This document shows positions 1 through 10,899 of a DNA stretch of 64,000 nucleotides, piece by piece. This stretch comes from Dreissena polymorpha. Its lineage: Eukaryota > Mollusca > Bivalvia > Myida > Dreissenidae. The DNA lies in NCBI RefSeq assembly GCF_020536995.1, contig NC_068366.1, forward strand, positions 34,152,111 through 34,216,110. Direction: 5' to 3'. A program made the translations under genes and the position numbers. A model generated the notes under the pieces. That model made no database searches and was not told the origin of the DNA. It saw nothing but the letters and a program-made list of their open reading frames with translations. Every line of letters starts with the position of its first letter. The stretch's first letter is position 1.

Positions 1-970
1 TACATTTAACTTTTTTTTACATATTGGTAATTGTATCTGAGTCCCTCTGTAGGAAAAAGAGGTTCAATGCATGTGGGAAAAGTGTGGGCCAGGCTAATCA
101 GGGGGCCACACTTTTCACTGTTATAGAATTCTTTCTTTTAAGGTCTTTAAAAAAAAGAAAATTTCCATAAAAGCAGAAAGTGTCATCCCTGATTAGACTG
201 TAGGGACTGCACAAGCTTATCTGGGACGACAATTTACCCACATGCATTAAATCCCCTTTCCTAGTGCAGGACTCAGATACACTTACCATTATGTCGAAAC
301 GTACTCATTACATCGTAAAGTTGTTTGAACAGAGAAAGTCTGCTTTTTTTCTACATAAGTGACCATCACCATGATTGTATATTCAATCCAAATGAAAAAA
401 AGGAATGTGGACTCTGATCTAAACTTTCTTGACAAAACCTGAAATATTTGCTGAGTTTTTTCTGCCTTATAGTTTTGTAAACCACCTTCATACAATAAAA
501 TTATGAGATAATCAAGAGTGAATATAGAGACTAAACAAGGATCGCCATTAAAATTTATATCAAATTGAACCACAGACAACTGAGTATCAACTCAATTTGA
601 GGGGTCCTGGAAAAAGTGGTCTTCAATTAATATACATGTATGTGCTTATAGTGACTTTCAGGAGCAGCCTTTAAAGTTTGGTTAAGCTTATCAAAAAATG
701 ACTGTTTCTGCTTACAAATCCTGATTGCTGATTACAGAGCTTCCCCCGCGCTCAATTTTGTTGGCAAAATTTGCCTTCCTCATCTGATTCCTGGCTATTT
801 TGAGGGTTTTTATGAACAGAAAAAATGTAGATAAATAGAACTGCTTTCAGCCTAATGGCTTTATTTAAAGGCATTTACTTATCTGGCACATGGCAAAGTA
901 AGCCCTGGATGATTGTTAGAATATTTTTGTTAAGTTTAGAAATTAAAATTAAAGTGCAGATCTTCCTTAC
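1..970. other. NDUFB8 intron 2, no gene seen
   Basis: AT-rich sequence downstream of NDUFB8 exon 2 on the minus strand. I looked for the missing NDUFB8 C-terminal exon (membrane helix and Tyr-rich tail) in all minus frames and did not find it. Short open frames here have no recognisable motif. Confidence 0.6.
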
Positions 971-3900
971 AGGATCCCCCCAGTTTCTTCTCATTCTCGG
1001 GTCGTCCCAGTCGGTCCAAGGACTCTTCTGTTCCTCTCCGATGTTTGGAAGGGCAGGATAGTCACCTGCTCCATAACCATCGTCTGGCAAGGGACGATAG
1101 TCTTCCGGCAACAGGTTGTATTTTTTAGCAGCTTCTTCATATTCTTTTTGGGTTTGGGGGTAATCTCCTGGCTTCCAGTCAGGATGATAGGCTGCAAAAA
1201 CACAATCATACAAATTTACATCTGCTGTGCATTTTGTTCGGATTCAAGCATGTTTAAAATTAATACTTTGTTTAAGTTTTAAATACCTTTACATGTATAG
1301 TAAGTCAATCTCTTTATAATGTTCTATAAATAGTTTAGAAATAACACTCCCATTTTGAATGCATCAACCATAAAACACTGGTTAGCAACACCTGATCTAT
1401 GCATTTAAAGTTGATTCTTTATGGACATATTGAAACCTTTTTTGAAAAACTTCCTCACAAGGTGCATTTACAGAGGAAGTGTTTCACTTCAGTTGGTCAG
1501 AATGATTATATTAAAAGACTCATTCATCACCCGATTGATTTATGCATTCAACCTCAGGTGTAAACAAGGAGAAATAAAAGTGATCTTTAAGTAAATGTAC
1601 ATGCATTAGACAATACAGAAGTGTAAATTCGGGTTGAAATAAAATAGGTCGATATACAGTAAAACTCCGATAGCTCGAGATAGCACGGGACTGACCTCGA
1701 TGCTCGAGTAATTGCAGGTTTCGAGTAATCCACGTTGTTTTTTTTCACTGCTTTATAGTTCTGCAGCATGCTTTGTAGCTTCTATTGGCATTCTTCTAGA
1801 GACTTTTCCTTCTCATGGACACTTTTTGCCTCCCCACATAATATCTTCCCAAAGTGGATGCCATGACGTTGCTTGAACCGGTCTAGTCACCATGTACATG
1901 TAGTTGCGTTAAAGTATGCGAGACCTAGCTCCTTTGTGTATTCAGATGCCTTTGTCTTCAGCATGCAGGCTGTTACCACCGCGGACTGCTCACATGCTTC
2001 GGTGAACCACTTCACAAGAGCTGTTTGAAGACTGTCCCATTTGCCTTGCTTCGTCGATTTGCGTTTCTGGCCAAGGTTTTGGTAGCAATCCTTTATGGCT
2101 TCTGCATTCTTTAGCCAGGTGGACAGGGTGCTGCTACTGATACTGAGATCTCGAGCTATTTCAGCCTTCAACTTGATGCCTTTCTCTACTTCCAAGATGG
2201 CCTTGAACTTAGCCTCTATTGTTCTTGTTTCCAGCTTGCGTTTTGTGGCCTTTTTCCAGTGAACGATGTCAAAAGGCGGCCACTACTTCCGTTACCCGAA
2301 ACAGAAGCTTTCCTGATATAGCTATCCCGCTACAAGTTGGTCCTTCATTAGATTGCTCAGGAGTTTGATAATTTGTAAGACTATTTTCTTTCTGTGTTGC
2401 CATGATGCAGTGCAAATTACAAGAAGGAATTCAGTTAAGAGATTCCGATGTATTATCTGCTACACTCTCTTTTATACCATACATTTTATCATAACTAACG
2501 TTTGCAGGTAATTATTTTATTATCATTGAAACTGTGTAGCTTTTATCTGCATCTCAAAGGATGACAATTTGCAGTGTTTCTCAAACTGCGACTAACTTAT
2601 CACCTAATCAAGCGTTTTTTGTCTGCTTGATTGCGCCGTTTTCATAACTCAAATATTTTCAGCACCGACCAGACGAGAAAGTTTCTTCAAATAATTGCCA
2701 GTTAATAAGGTGTGAAATGCCTTTCAGGGACCAGCACACATCCTCCAGTTATCGAAAATCGCATGTTTGAGTTATTGCTGGTATTTATATAAAGACATTA
2801 AAGGAAAATGTTAGGGACTTTCTTTAATGCTCCAGTAATTGCCAATTTTCAAGAATTCGCCGACTCGAGTTATTGCAATTTCACTGCATATGCCAAGTTA
2901 TCCAAAAGAACAACAAGAGCACCGCATAACGGGTGCCACGCTCGGCTGCGGGTGCAGTTTTGAATAAATGAAAGCTTGACAGAATTTTTTTATTTTATTT
3001 TCTTTTTACAGGTCACAGTGACTTTGAACTTTGACCTAGTGACCCCAAAATGGGTGTGGCATGTAGAACTCATCAAGGTGCATCTACATATGAAGTTTCA
3101 AAGTTGTAGGTTGAAGCACTTTGATTTTAGAGCCAATGTTCAAAACCTTAACAAACCTTGACACGGACGGCGGACAGGACGAGCTGGCTATGACAATACC
3201 TCAGGTTTTCTCCCTAAACAGCCGAGCTAAAAATTTATGAAAATGTGAACATACTGGATTCCACCACATACATCAGTCTAACAAATTTAGAAAAATATCT
3301 GTTAGAACAAGAGATGTTTTCGTCAGAAACACAATGCCCCCGACTGCGCCGCTTTGATTTATTTAATTTTTACAAGGGAAGTTATATTTTTTAAAGGGAT
3401 ATAATAAAAATATTACTTCCCTTGTAAAAATGATCTGTACCTGCCGAATGATTAATAGAAATTATCTCCCTTTAAAGCTTGTTACTTACCTTGGATTTGT
3501 TTTTTTAACCTTCGACCTTGAAGGATGACCTTGACCTTTCACCACTCAAAATGTACAGCTCCATGAGATACACATGCATGCCAAATATGAAGTTGCTATC
3601 TTCAATATTGCAAAAGTTATGGCCAATGTTAAAGTTTTCGGACGGACGGACTGACTGACAGACAGTTCAACTGCTATATGCCATCCTACCAGTGGCATAA
3701 AAGTATTCAAAGTATTGCTAAATTTGAGTCAAACGTCTCATTTATTACACAAGACAAAGCTTGAATCTAGATTTAATCACTTGAAATGCTGTTGCATCTG
3801 AAAGAAGGGTGTTACTCTACAAATGTAAGTATGTTCACTTACGGCGTGTTAGGCAACGCCCATTTTCGTATTTTACCCTATTGAACATCAGGATCAAACA

Positions 3901-6108
3901 CTTCAGAATGCTTAAAGATGGCGGCCCACATAGAATTAAAATTCATTATGACTTATAAATTGTGAAATAACATATATTTATGCATTTTGATGCAAATACT
4001 GAAGTGGTTAATGATAACAACCAGGGCTTTTTTTCACATTTTTTCAAATTTTCACATTTTCAAGACGTTCGCGTCTCTAATTTTCATCATTTTAGAAAGT
4101 TCACGAATAATTTTTTAACAATTTTGAACAGTTTGCGACTCATTTTTTCACAAAATGGAAGGGGGGAGCCAAGGCCGCTTCACAAAAACAGGAAAAAAAG
4201 CCCTGACAACAATGGCAAAGAAGTTTACTTAGGACTAAAGTTATATGTTCTCAGTGAATTTACTGTTCAATTAAGAAACAAGTGCATATTAAATGCTGAA
4301 TAAATACTGTTGAATGAGTATATGACAGAAAAACATTTTAAAGACTAATCCTTGGACATTTTCTTTATAAGGCATTTAAGATTTTATATTGTTGGTCTTG
4401 AATGCTTTGAGCTTAAATGAGTATATACAAACAGCTAAAAGTTCTTCCTGATAAGACCTTATTCCATGTAAAAAAAGTCTCAGGTTTTTCTTTAAAGGGG
4501 CCGTCCAACAGATAAAGCATCGTATCGACGCGATTCGATATTTTGAGAAACTACGAGGATTGCTTATATAGCTAAACAATACATCCGCTCTGAATATGAG
4601 CGTGGATGGTCGAGTGGTCAAGGCGGGAGGCTTTTTACTACAGGACCCTAGGAATCCAGGGGTCAGTGGTTCTAGCCCTGTTGAGGGTTACTTTTTTTTT
4701 CCTTTTTTTAAAATTGTATTCTTGGTTTTTTACTGGAGATTTATAGTTCAAATGTTTAAATTTATCAATATAAAGCATTTAAAGCATTTAATGACAAGCT
4801 TCAATACATGCCAAAATCTGTTGGACGGCCCCTTTAAAATCAACCTAAAATATCGTAAGAAACTCATCACCTGTTACCAGTGACATCAATTTGCTTGTTG
4901 TTTGTGGATAATTCTTTTTATAAACAATCATAATCAAACCAAAAGCCAAAGCAGGGCCCTCAATCCATTTTTAGGGGAAGCGGGTCGCTACCCATAGCAG
5001 GGGGAATTTTCGCGGCGTTTTCCCTTTTTGGGGTATTTTTTTCTTACTATCTAATTATTACATTTGTACATGTTTGCACTATATTCATTGCTTATTTCAT
5101 AATTTAGTATTTTTGACAAGATTAAATTAAAATAGAATTGAGATATAATAATCATGAGACATCTATCTATATAATTTCCCCAAAAGGGGAAAAAGTATAC
5201 TTTTCAGGGGGGAATGCGGCTGAATTTCGGCCGTGGATTTGACAGATTGAGGGCCCTGCAAAGTTTTGAAATGACGATTCATTCTTCTTTATGGAGGTTC
5301 TGGGAGAAGTAGGTGTAGCATGATCGGTTGATTAGACACAAGATCTATCTTGCCAAGGATTCCAAAGTAAGTCGATGTACTATAAATTAGCATATTTTCA
5401 AATTGGAAAGTCAGCATTTTCATTGCAAAAATTAACACATTTTAATGAATCAATGAATCATTGACATGTTTGAATCTTGGATTAATATCATAATTCTGCG
5501 AGCACACAATAAAAATAAAAAAAATCATTTTGCGTGTTATGGATATATGTATAATCTGTTTTTGGTTATTTATGCCAGAAAATAGTTTATGTTGCTCATT
5601 TTACCTATTAAAGAGCTGCCTGGGTTCAAGGTGGCAAACTTTAAATGAAAAATGCTGTTACCAGTTGTAACTCCCAGCAGCCCGGAGGGGGATTTGTATT
5701 ATTGCAACTAAGATTTTATGAACCAAAAATTTACTATCAAACTTTTTGATATACAGGAACATTTTCTACATCCTGCATGGTTTTCCTTAGTCCGGGCTCA
5801 TTAAACACTTTTGTCTAAATCAACAGTATTTCAAAATCGGCAACTAAATTTTTACATTACTCTCTGAATGAACAGCCAGCATGTAAGTTGACTAAATCCG
5901 AAATATGTTATCCGAAAAGATAAACTCGGGAAGGTCATTCATATCTACACAATGAATTAAATAACATTTCGGGGAAATAAACGATTAAACAAGATTCTAT
6001 CTTACCGCCTGCTAAAAGAGATTGCGTGCTAGATATTTCCCGGAGGTGCAGCGCATGTTTGTTTTTAAGTGCATTAACCAAAAGCCAAGACCGACGGAGA
6101 GCGGCCAT
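971..6108 (-). CDS. NDUFB8: NDUFB8, complex I subunit B8, 5' part (exons 1-2; continues left of window)
   Basis: Accessory subunit of mitochondrial NADH:ubiquinone oxidoreductase (complex I), located in the inner-membrane arm. Exon 1 coding part is 6006-6108: ATG at 6108, then a basic, Ser/Leu/Ala-rich start (MAALRRSWLLVNALKNKHA) that fits a mitochondrial presequence. It ends in phase 1 at a GTAAGA donor. Exon 2 is 971-1191, entered after TTTTGCAG, 221 bp, and ends on a codon boundary before GTAAGG; the phases join exactly. Exon 2 encodes the conserved NDUFB8 core: HPDWKPGDYP, a KKYN(L/M)..EDY stretch, PDDGYGAGDYPALP, then PWTDWDDPRMRRNWGDP, closely matching the vertebrate GDYP...PDDG.GYGDYP.LP...W..WD.P..R.NWGEP pattern as I remember it. 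The C-terminal half with the membrane helix is not in 1-970, so the next intron runs out of the window. Intron 1 (1192-6005) is 4.8 kb and holds most of the repeats listed below. The gene is a housekeeping gene; identification is firm. Confidence 0.93.
1657..2886 (-). mobile_element. Tigger/pogo DNA transposon, internally deleted
   Basis: Terminal inverted repeats: the left end reads CAGTAAAACTCCGATAGCTC and the right end, reversed, CAGTGAAATTGCAATAACTC, both continuing GAG. A TA dinucleotide precedes the left end. On the minus strand, from about 2290 to 1790, lies the N-terminal part of a pogo-type transposase. It has a KRKLETRTIEAKFKAILEVE start, the CENP-B N-type helix-turn-helix with AEIARDLSISSSTLSTWLKN, then the second DNA-binding domain with ALVKWFTEACEQSAVVTACM and LDRFKQRHGIHFGK. 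One in-frame TGA (near 1890) interrupts it between the TW and LDRF residues. The DDE catalytic domain is absent: the frame runs straight into the terminal repeat. At about 1.2 kb against roughly 2.5 kb for autonomous Tiggers (known of the family), it is a dead deletion derivative. It sits in NDUFB8 intron 1. Confidence 0.85.
2914..3240 (+). repeat. bivalve ACAAGAG-type interspersed repeat
   Basis: Begins ACAAGAGCACCGC and includes GGTCACAGTGACTTTGAAC followed by TTTGACCTAGTGACCCC, a layout I recognise as an abundant molluscan interspersed repeat. It ends near CCGAGCTAAAAA. No coding capacity. The superfamily is not evident from the sequence. Confidence 0.6.
3309..3700 (+). repeat. second bivalve ACAAGAG-type repeat, with TGACCTTGACCT motif
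   Basis: Starts ACAAGAGATGTTTTCGTCAG, continues AAACACAATGCCCCCGACTG, contains CCTTGAAGGATGACCTTGAC, and ends in a GGACGGACGGAC tract followed by GACAGACAG. This is a common bivalve repeat family. It includes directly repeated TGACCT-type half-sites. Non-coding. Confidence 0.6.
4022..4205. mobile_element. hAT-like MITE with 14-bp perfect TIRs
   Basis: Perfect inverted ends CAGGGCTTTTTTTC (4022-4035) and its complement (4192-4205) enclose 184 bp. The flanks carry a 5-bp direct repeat ACAAC. CAGGG-type ends are typical of hAT elements. The interior is T-rich on the plus strand and shows no transposase, so it is a non-autonomous element. Confidence 0.75.
4491..4838 (+). mobile_element. TTAA-target MITE carrying a tRNA-like core
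   Basis: The first 22 bp (4491-4512) and last 22 bp (4817-4838) are perfect inverted repeats, TTTAAAGGGGCCGTCC and onward, so the element has TTAA at each junction. A tRNA-like segment occupies the middle (4593-4687). It is followed by a T-rich tract and a CAATATAAAGCATTTAA-like 3' part shared with the copy at 40880-41252. TTAA targeting is typical of piggyBac-type transposons, but the terminal bases are not classic piggyBac ends, so the superfamily is open. Confidence 0.75.
4593..4687 (+). other. tRNA-Leu/Ser-like sequence inside MITE (box A/box B)
   Basis: TGGTCGAGTGGTCAAGGC resembles Pol III box A of class II tRNAs, and GGTTCTAGCCC about 55 bp later resembles box B. The spacing, with a long variable-arm-like middle, suits tRNA-Leu or tRNA-Ser. 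The acceptor stem does not close convincingly, so this is not a functional tRNA gene. Confidence 0.55.
4952..5258. mobile_element. hAT-like MITE with 14-bp TIRs and 5-bp TSD
   Basis: Perfect inverted ends CAGGGCCCTCAATC (4952-4965) and its complement (5245-5258) delimit 307 bp. The flanking direct repeat is CAAAG on both sides. The paralogous block at about 13460 lacks the element and reads AAAGCCGAAGTTTTG, an empty site that confirms the boundaries. No coding capacity. Confidence 0.82.
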
Positions 6109-6309
6109 AATGCCTTACGGTCATTACAACTACCGGATTCTTAACGAATCCAACAGAATATACAGAAATGTACCGGATCTACAAACATATACCAATATTA
6201 TATCAATATATGCACTAAAAAGTTAGGTGTTATATGTGTAATGCTAATTTATGATAAAATACACCACACAATAAGGTCTTTTGTTTTAATATTCACCAAT
6301 TTTAATGAA

Positions 6310-8545
6310 AATATATAATAATATAGCATTACTTAGATTTATTTCGGCAAGGAATGCATACATGGGCATTAACAACATGTACAAAATATAAAAATATCAC
6401 ATACATGAAGATAAATATACCATGACATACACACCACACCAAGGATAACACAAAAATGAATAAAACCATATTTCCATTGTGGTCCTTTGTGCTGGTGGCA
6501 GGACATAGTGTGGCACTTATAAAAATGGAAAATGCATAACATTTATGGAAGATAGGATCAATGTTGATAAAAGTTGATGACTAGAAATGATTCCATAATC
6601 CATAAAAACAACAACAACAAACAATACACATAAAAAGTTACAGATTTTCTAAAAAATGAGTTTTTAAAGACGACTAAAAAACAAACAATTTATCAATCTG
6701 TGTTATACTGGAGGGTAAATTGTTCCATAATGAGCATCCCGTGTAACAAAATGACTTTGACCCGAAACCTTTGACTTTGGGGACAGCAAATGCACCTTTT
6801 TGAGTTGACCTTGTCCTGTATGAATGAACAGAGGCCTGCGGAATAAAATGTTCTCCCATATAGTCAGGGGCCAAACCATTTTTAATCTTAAACACATGGC
6901 CAAGAACAATCTGGTCTACACGTTTATTGAAGGTAGCCAGTTGAGCGATCGAAAGTGTTCTGGCCCAATATGTGCCCTTGCATCGAGACCAAGGACAAAC
7001 CGCAATAACTTATTCTGGGTGGTTTGGGGCTTATTTTGTAACACTTTGGTGAGACTATGGTACCAAATAGAGCAATCATAATCAAAATGACATTGGATCA
7101 AAGACATGACAAGAAGTTTCTTAGTTTGCTGGGTGAGATATTGTTTCTTTCTATATAGATATTTTAACCTGGAGTTGGCCTTCTGAACGACTGAACGAGC
7201 CATGGTTTCAAAGGACAAAGTTTGATCCAATTTAGCCCCTATAGTTATTTGACTGAAGAAGTAGATTCAATAATGGTACCATTACAAAAAATATCGAGAG
7301 AAGGGTTTGACCTGATTCTATGCCTAGAACCAAAAAGAATAGACTCCGTCTTACCTAAATGCAGAGACAACTTATTATCAACCAACGACTGACTAACCAG
7401 ATGTAAATCCTCTTTCAATAACCTTTCAATATCAGTTTGACACTTACCAGACACGAGAATACCTGAGTCATCTGCATATAGGAGGAGCTTATTTTTGACC
7501 ACAGCAGACATATCATTAACATAGATTAGGAAGAGCAGGGGACCTAGAATTGACCCTTGTGGAACCCCACATGATATTGGGGCTGTACCGGAATGAGTGC
7601 CTGAAACATCAACAAGTTGCTGTCTATCTGAAAGGTATGATTTGAACCACTTTAAGATATCATCACCAAGACCCGCTGCACTTAATTTAATGAGAAGTAT
7701 AGAGTGATTAACAGTGTCGAAGGCCTTTTGGAGGTCTAGTAAAAATCATTCCTACGAGATTACCTTTATCAATTTCCAACCTGATATAATCAGTCAGATG
7801 TATGAGACAGGTGTCCGTTGAAAAACCACTTCTGAAACCAGACTGAAATTTATACAATTTGTTAACCTTGAAGTATGACTCAACCTGGTTAAATACTAGG
7901 AACAACCCTAGCATACTTGAGATCCTCTTGAACAACACCCTGTATAAGAGATAGATTAATAACATGAGTGAGAGGTTGAGAAATAATCGAAGCCAAATCT
8001 TTCAAAAAACGTGAGGGCATACCGTCTAAACCTGTTGCTTTATTAGAACTAAGCTGGTTTAAATATTTGAGCACTTGGTTCTCAGAAACTAAAGAAAAAG
8101 AAAAACTGTTAACAGCTTTTACACCAAGGCTAGTATAAAAATTAATGACAAATGATTTTCCAAACTTAAGAACACTAGTTGGTAGTTATCAACAAGCTTT
8201 GAGGCAACTGAAGTGTAAAAATGGTTAAAAGAATCTGCAATAATTTCCTTATCAGAGCATATATTTCCATCAATGTTAAGACAAATATTAGAAGAGGAAG
8301 ATAATCCTTTCTTAGATGGTAAACCAAGATTCTTAATGATAGACCAGAGTGGCTTAGAGTCATTTTTGTTAGCTTCAAGAGACTCTGTAAAGAAGTTTTC
8401 TTTCGCTGTATCAATTAAACATTTACACTTCTTAATAACTTAAAAAGTTCAAAATTTTCAGCACTTTTTTTGTAATTTCTAAAAGCCTTGTCTTTTTGGT
8501 TGATGGCCTCCAAAATGTCAGAATCTATCCATGGTTACTTGTTTG
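6310..8545 (-). mobile_element. 5'-truncated LINE (Jockey/CR1-group), reverse transcriptase remnant
   Basis: Minus-strand pieces follow the order of a non-LTR retrotransposon ORF2. First, PWIDSDILEAINQKDKAF (near 8520). Then NKATGLDGMPSRFLKDLASI and SGFRSGFSTDTCL, then LQKAFDTVNHSILL (catalytic block A), GVPQGSILGPLLFL (block B) and LLYADDSG (catalytic YADD near 7470). Next LSLHLGKTESILFGS, and finally the C-terminal GLAPDYM, HSYRTRS and SLWNNLPSSI segments (6674-6895). The endonuclease is missing, as expected of 5' truncation during target-primed insertion. The 3' end lies near 6310-6340. The frame is broken at several places and at least three reading frames are needed, so it is inactive. 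It sits directly upstream of NDUFB8 exon 1. Confidence 0.88.
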
Positions 8546-10880
8546 TTTTTTTAATAAATGTTCATTATTTTATTTAAATGAACGTGAAACAAATTTATTA
8601 CTCATTATTTGTTGTTCAATAATGTGTTTAGTTCCAAATAAATTTTTAATTGTGGTGTTTGTAAACTGAATTAAAAAATTTACGTGGATTTGAACAAACT
8701 TAATATTTATGTAAACTTGAAATTAATACAGTTCACCTGAAACATATTTTTTCCATAGATAGTTTTCTAGACACCATGCAGAAGCCAACACATTTTCCAA
8801 TCATGTTATTCATAAAAAGTGTTTAAGTTTTTTATTTATCATATTGTACAATTATATATAACTTAATTCAGAGAATCATATAGTATTTGTCAAAAAAGTT
8901 TTCAGATTTTGATACTATGGGTCAATGCCAATGTTCTCGTAAAACAAACACAACTAGTGTTTTTATTGAATATTGATGATATTATAGGGTAACATACAGT
9001 AATACTTGATATTGGCATCACATTTTTTATCAAAATGGATTATACCTCATAGGATATACACTAAATTGATAAATGAATATAAGTATATGTATTTAAGTTG
9101 GAAAAGCAAAATAAAGTCACTGAAAAATAGTTAACCTTTCGATAATTTTGCGCGAAAGATGTCATAGCATCTTTACAGTCGCCTCCAGTCTGGCTAAATC
9201 TATATCTTGCTAATGTAACAAAACAGGTTTCAGAAAAAGTTTTAGGTATGTTAAGTATGTAAACACATCAACAAAGACTTTGTTTATCTGCATTCACAAT
9301 CTTGTGAACATTTTGTTGTGTTTTTATAGTCAAACAACATCGCATTTTTATCTGATAATAATCTTTATCAATTTGGAGCAAAATTATTATTTTCATGCTC
9401 GTTAGACACATTCTTAAACATAAAGTAATTTATATATTATGAAAGAACGTTTTCACTGGTAAATTCCATTACTGAATGCATTTCATAAGATTTTAAACAG
9501 TTTAGTACAATCATTAATTCATAACAGTCTTGTTTTAGGTTTAATTTTGGTATCGTTTAAAAAGGCCAAATTGTCATGGCAAATTACCACGATATTCCTG
9601 TTCACAGAGACAGTGTATGCATCAAACTGATAAATGTCAAAGAAAACTGTAAACTAAAATTAAATTCAGATTTATTATGTGAGCACATTCTTATATGATT
9701 CTAATACATACGGATACTATATCAAAATTAACCAAACGTTAAACGATATACATGTATACTGAAATAATTGTGTATTACTCTCAAGAATATATTTTAAATT
9801 GGAGTGTTAAATAAACTCTAAAGTTAAAGGTTTTATTTGTATTCTTTAAAGAATGTACAAATCTAAATTGGGCTTCAATGTTCCTCCTATTCGTGCATTG
9901 CAGTTTAAAAATATCAGTATACCCATTTTTTTATTTGTACACTTTTTCGTTAAAATAAAAGAAAAACAGAGTAAAAACACAACTTAAATATAAAAACATT
10001 TATAATTGTTCTATTGTTTTTTTTTGTTAGCTAGGACAATTTTTTGTCTAAACATTTGTGCCGGTAAAACAGCGGGGAGCTGTGTTAAAATACATAAACA
10101 GCATTGAACTAGAACGAATTGTGTTGCTATGCAGCAAGTTAAATATTACAACAACAGGTTTTAATGGACAGCTTTAAAAACCTATGCAATTTTAGATTTA
10201 TTGTGAAGTAAAAAAACCCTGTACATATTCATATATGTATATATTTCTGGTTCAAGTCTGCTTCGGTATTACTCGAGTCAACGCGAAACAATTTCCAGTT
10301 CATTACTCGGTTTATATCGATTTAATGGGCTACCGCACTCGGTTTTCACTGAACATGCGACATACCTTTTTAGAAAAACGAGTGGACCAATGGTGACATT
10401 TCGAAGAGCCGTGAATGTGAACAATATCCCGACCAGGCTCTTTAATAGATGCAAACGACTGACATTGAGACCTTACTCAATCTGTAGTTATTCGTCATGG
10501 CTCAAACTGTATTCAGACGGTTTTGCACTGGAACTGAACACGTATTTTAACCATAAGTGGCAACCACTAGTACTAGGATCTGTGGGCTTTCCGGTTAGTT
10601 CAGTTGTTGGTTAACGCATTTCTGACCGAGATGAACCGGATGCGAATGTGAGTTTGGTTTGTGGTCAGTTTGGGTTTGCTACGGGTACTCTGGCTCCCCC
10701 CCCCTCTGAAAACGAACACACGCAAAATGAATGCGTTTCAATAAAAAACAATATTAGACATTAACATCTCCGCAATTTTATCAGATTGTTTTAGCTTTAT
10801 GTAGGATATACACGCTTAAAGATAGAGGATGCTAATTTCTGTATAATACAATAAATACATTTGTACAAAAAATTCGAAAC
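8546..10880. other. gene-free AT-rich stretch
   Basis: No splice-bounded coding segment or structured repeat was recognised. A 74-codon frame at 10390-10614 (plus) lies in a slightly more GC-rich patch but matches nothing I know and has no convincing splice sites. Confidence 0.5.
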
Positions 10881-10899
10881 AAATTAATGCAAAAAACGG

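Larger units (their letters stand above)
4376..5720 (+). repeat. duplicated block, copy A (partner at 13220-13960)
   Basis: This block aligns colinearly with 13220-13960 at roughly 75-80% by eye. Anchors in both copies: CTTGAATGCT(T/C)TGAGCTT, AATCAAACCAAAAGCC (copy B: TATCAAACCAAAAGCC), TTAGACAC(A/G)AGATCT, TTGCC(A/G)AGGATTCC, a GTTTATGC/GTTTATTTATGCCAGAAAATAG segment, and TGTATTATTGCAACTAA. Copy A is longer because the two elements at 4491-4838 and 4952-5258 are inserted in it. Either an old segmental duplication or two members of an unnamed repeat family. Confidence 0.7.
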
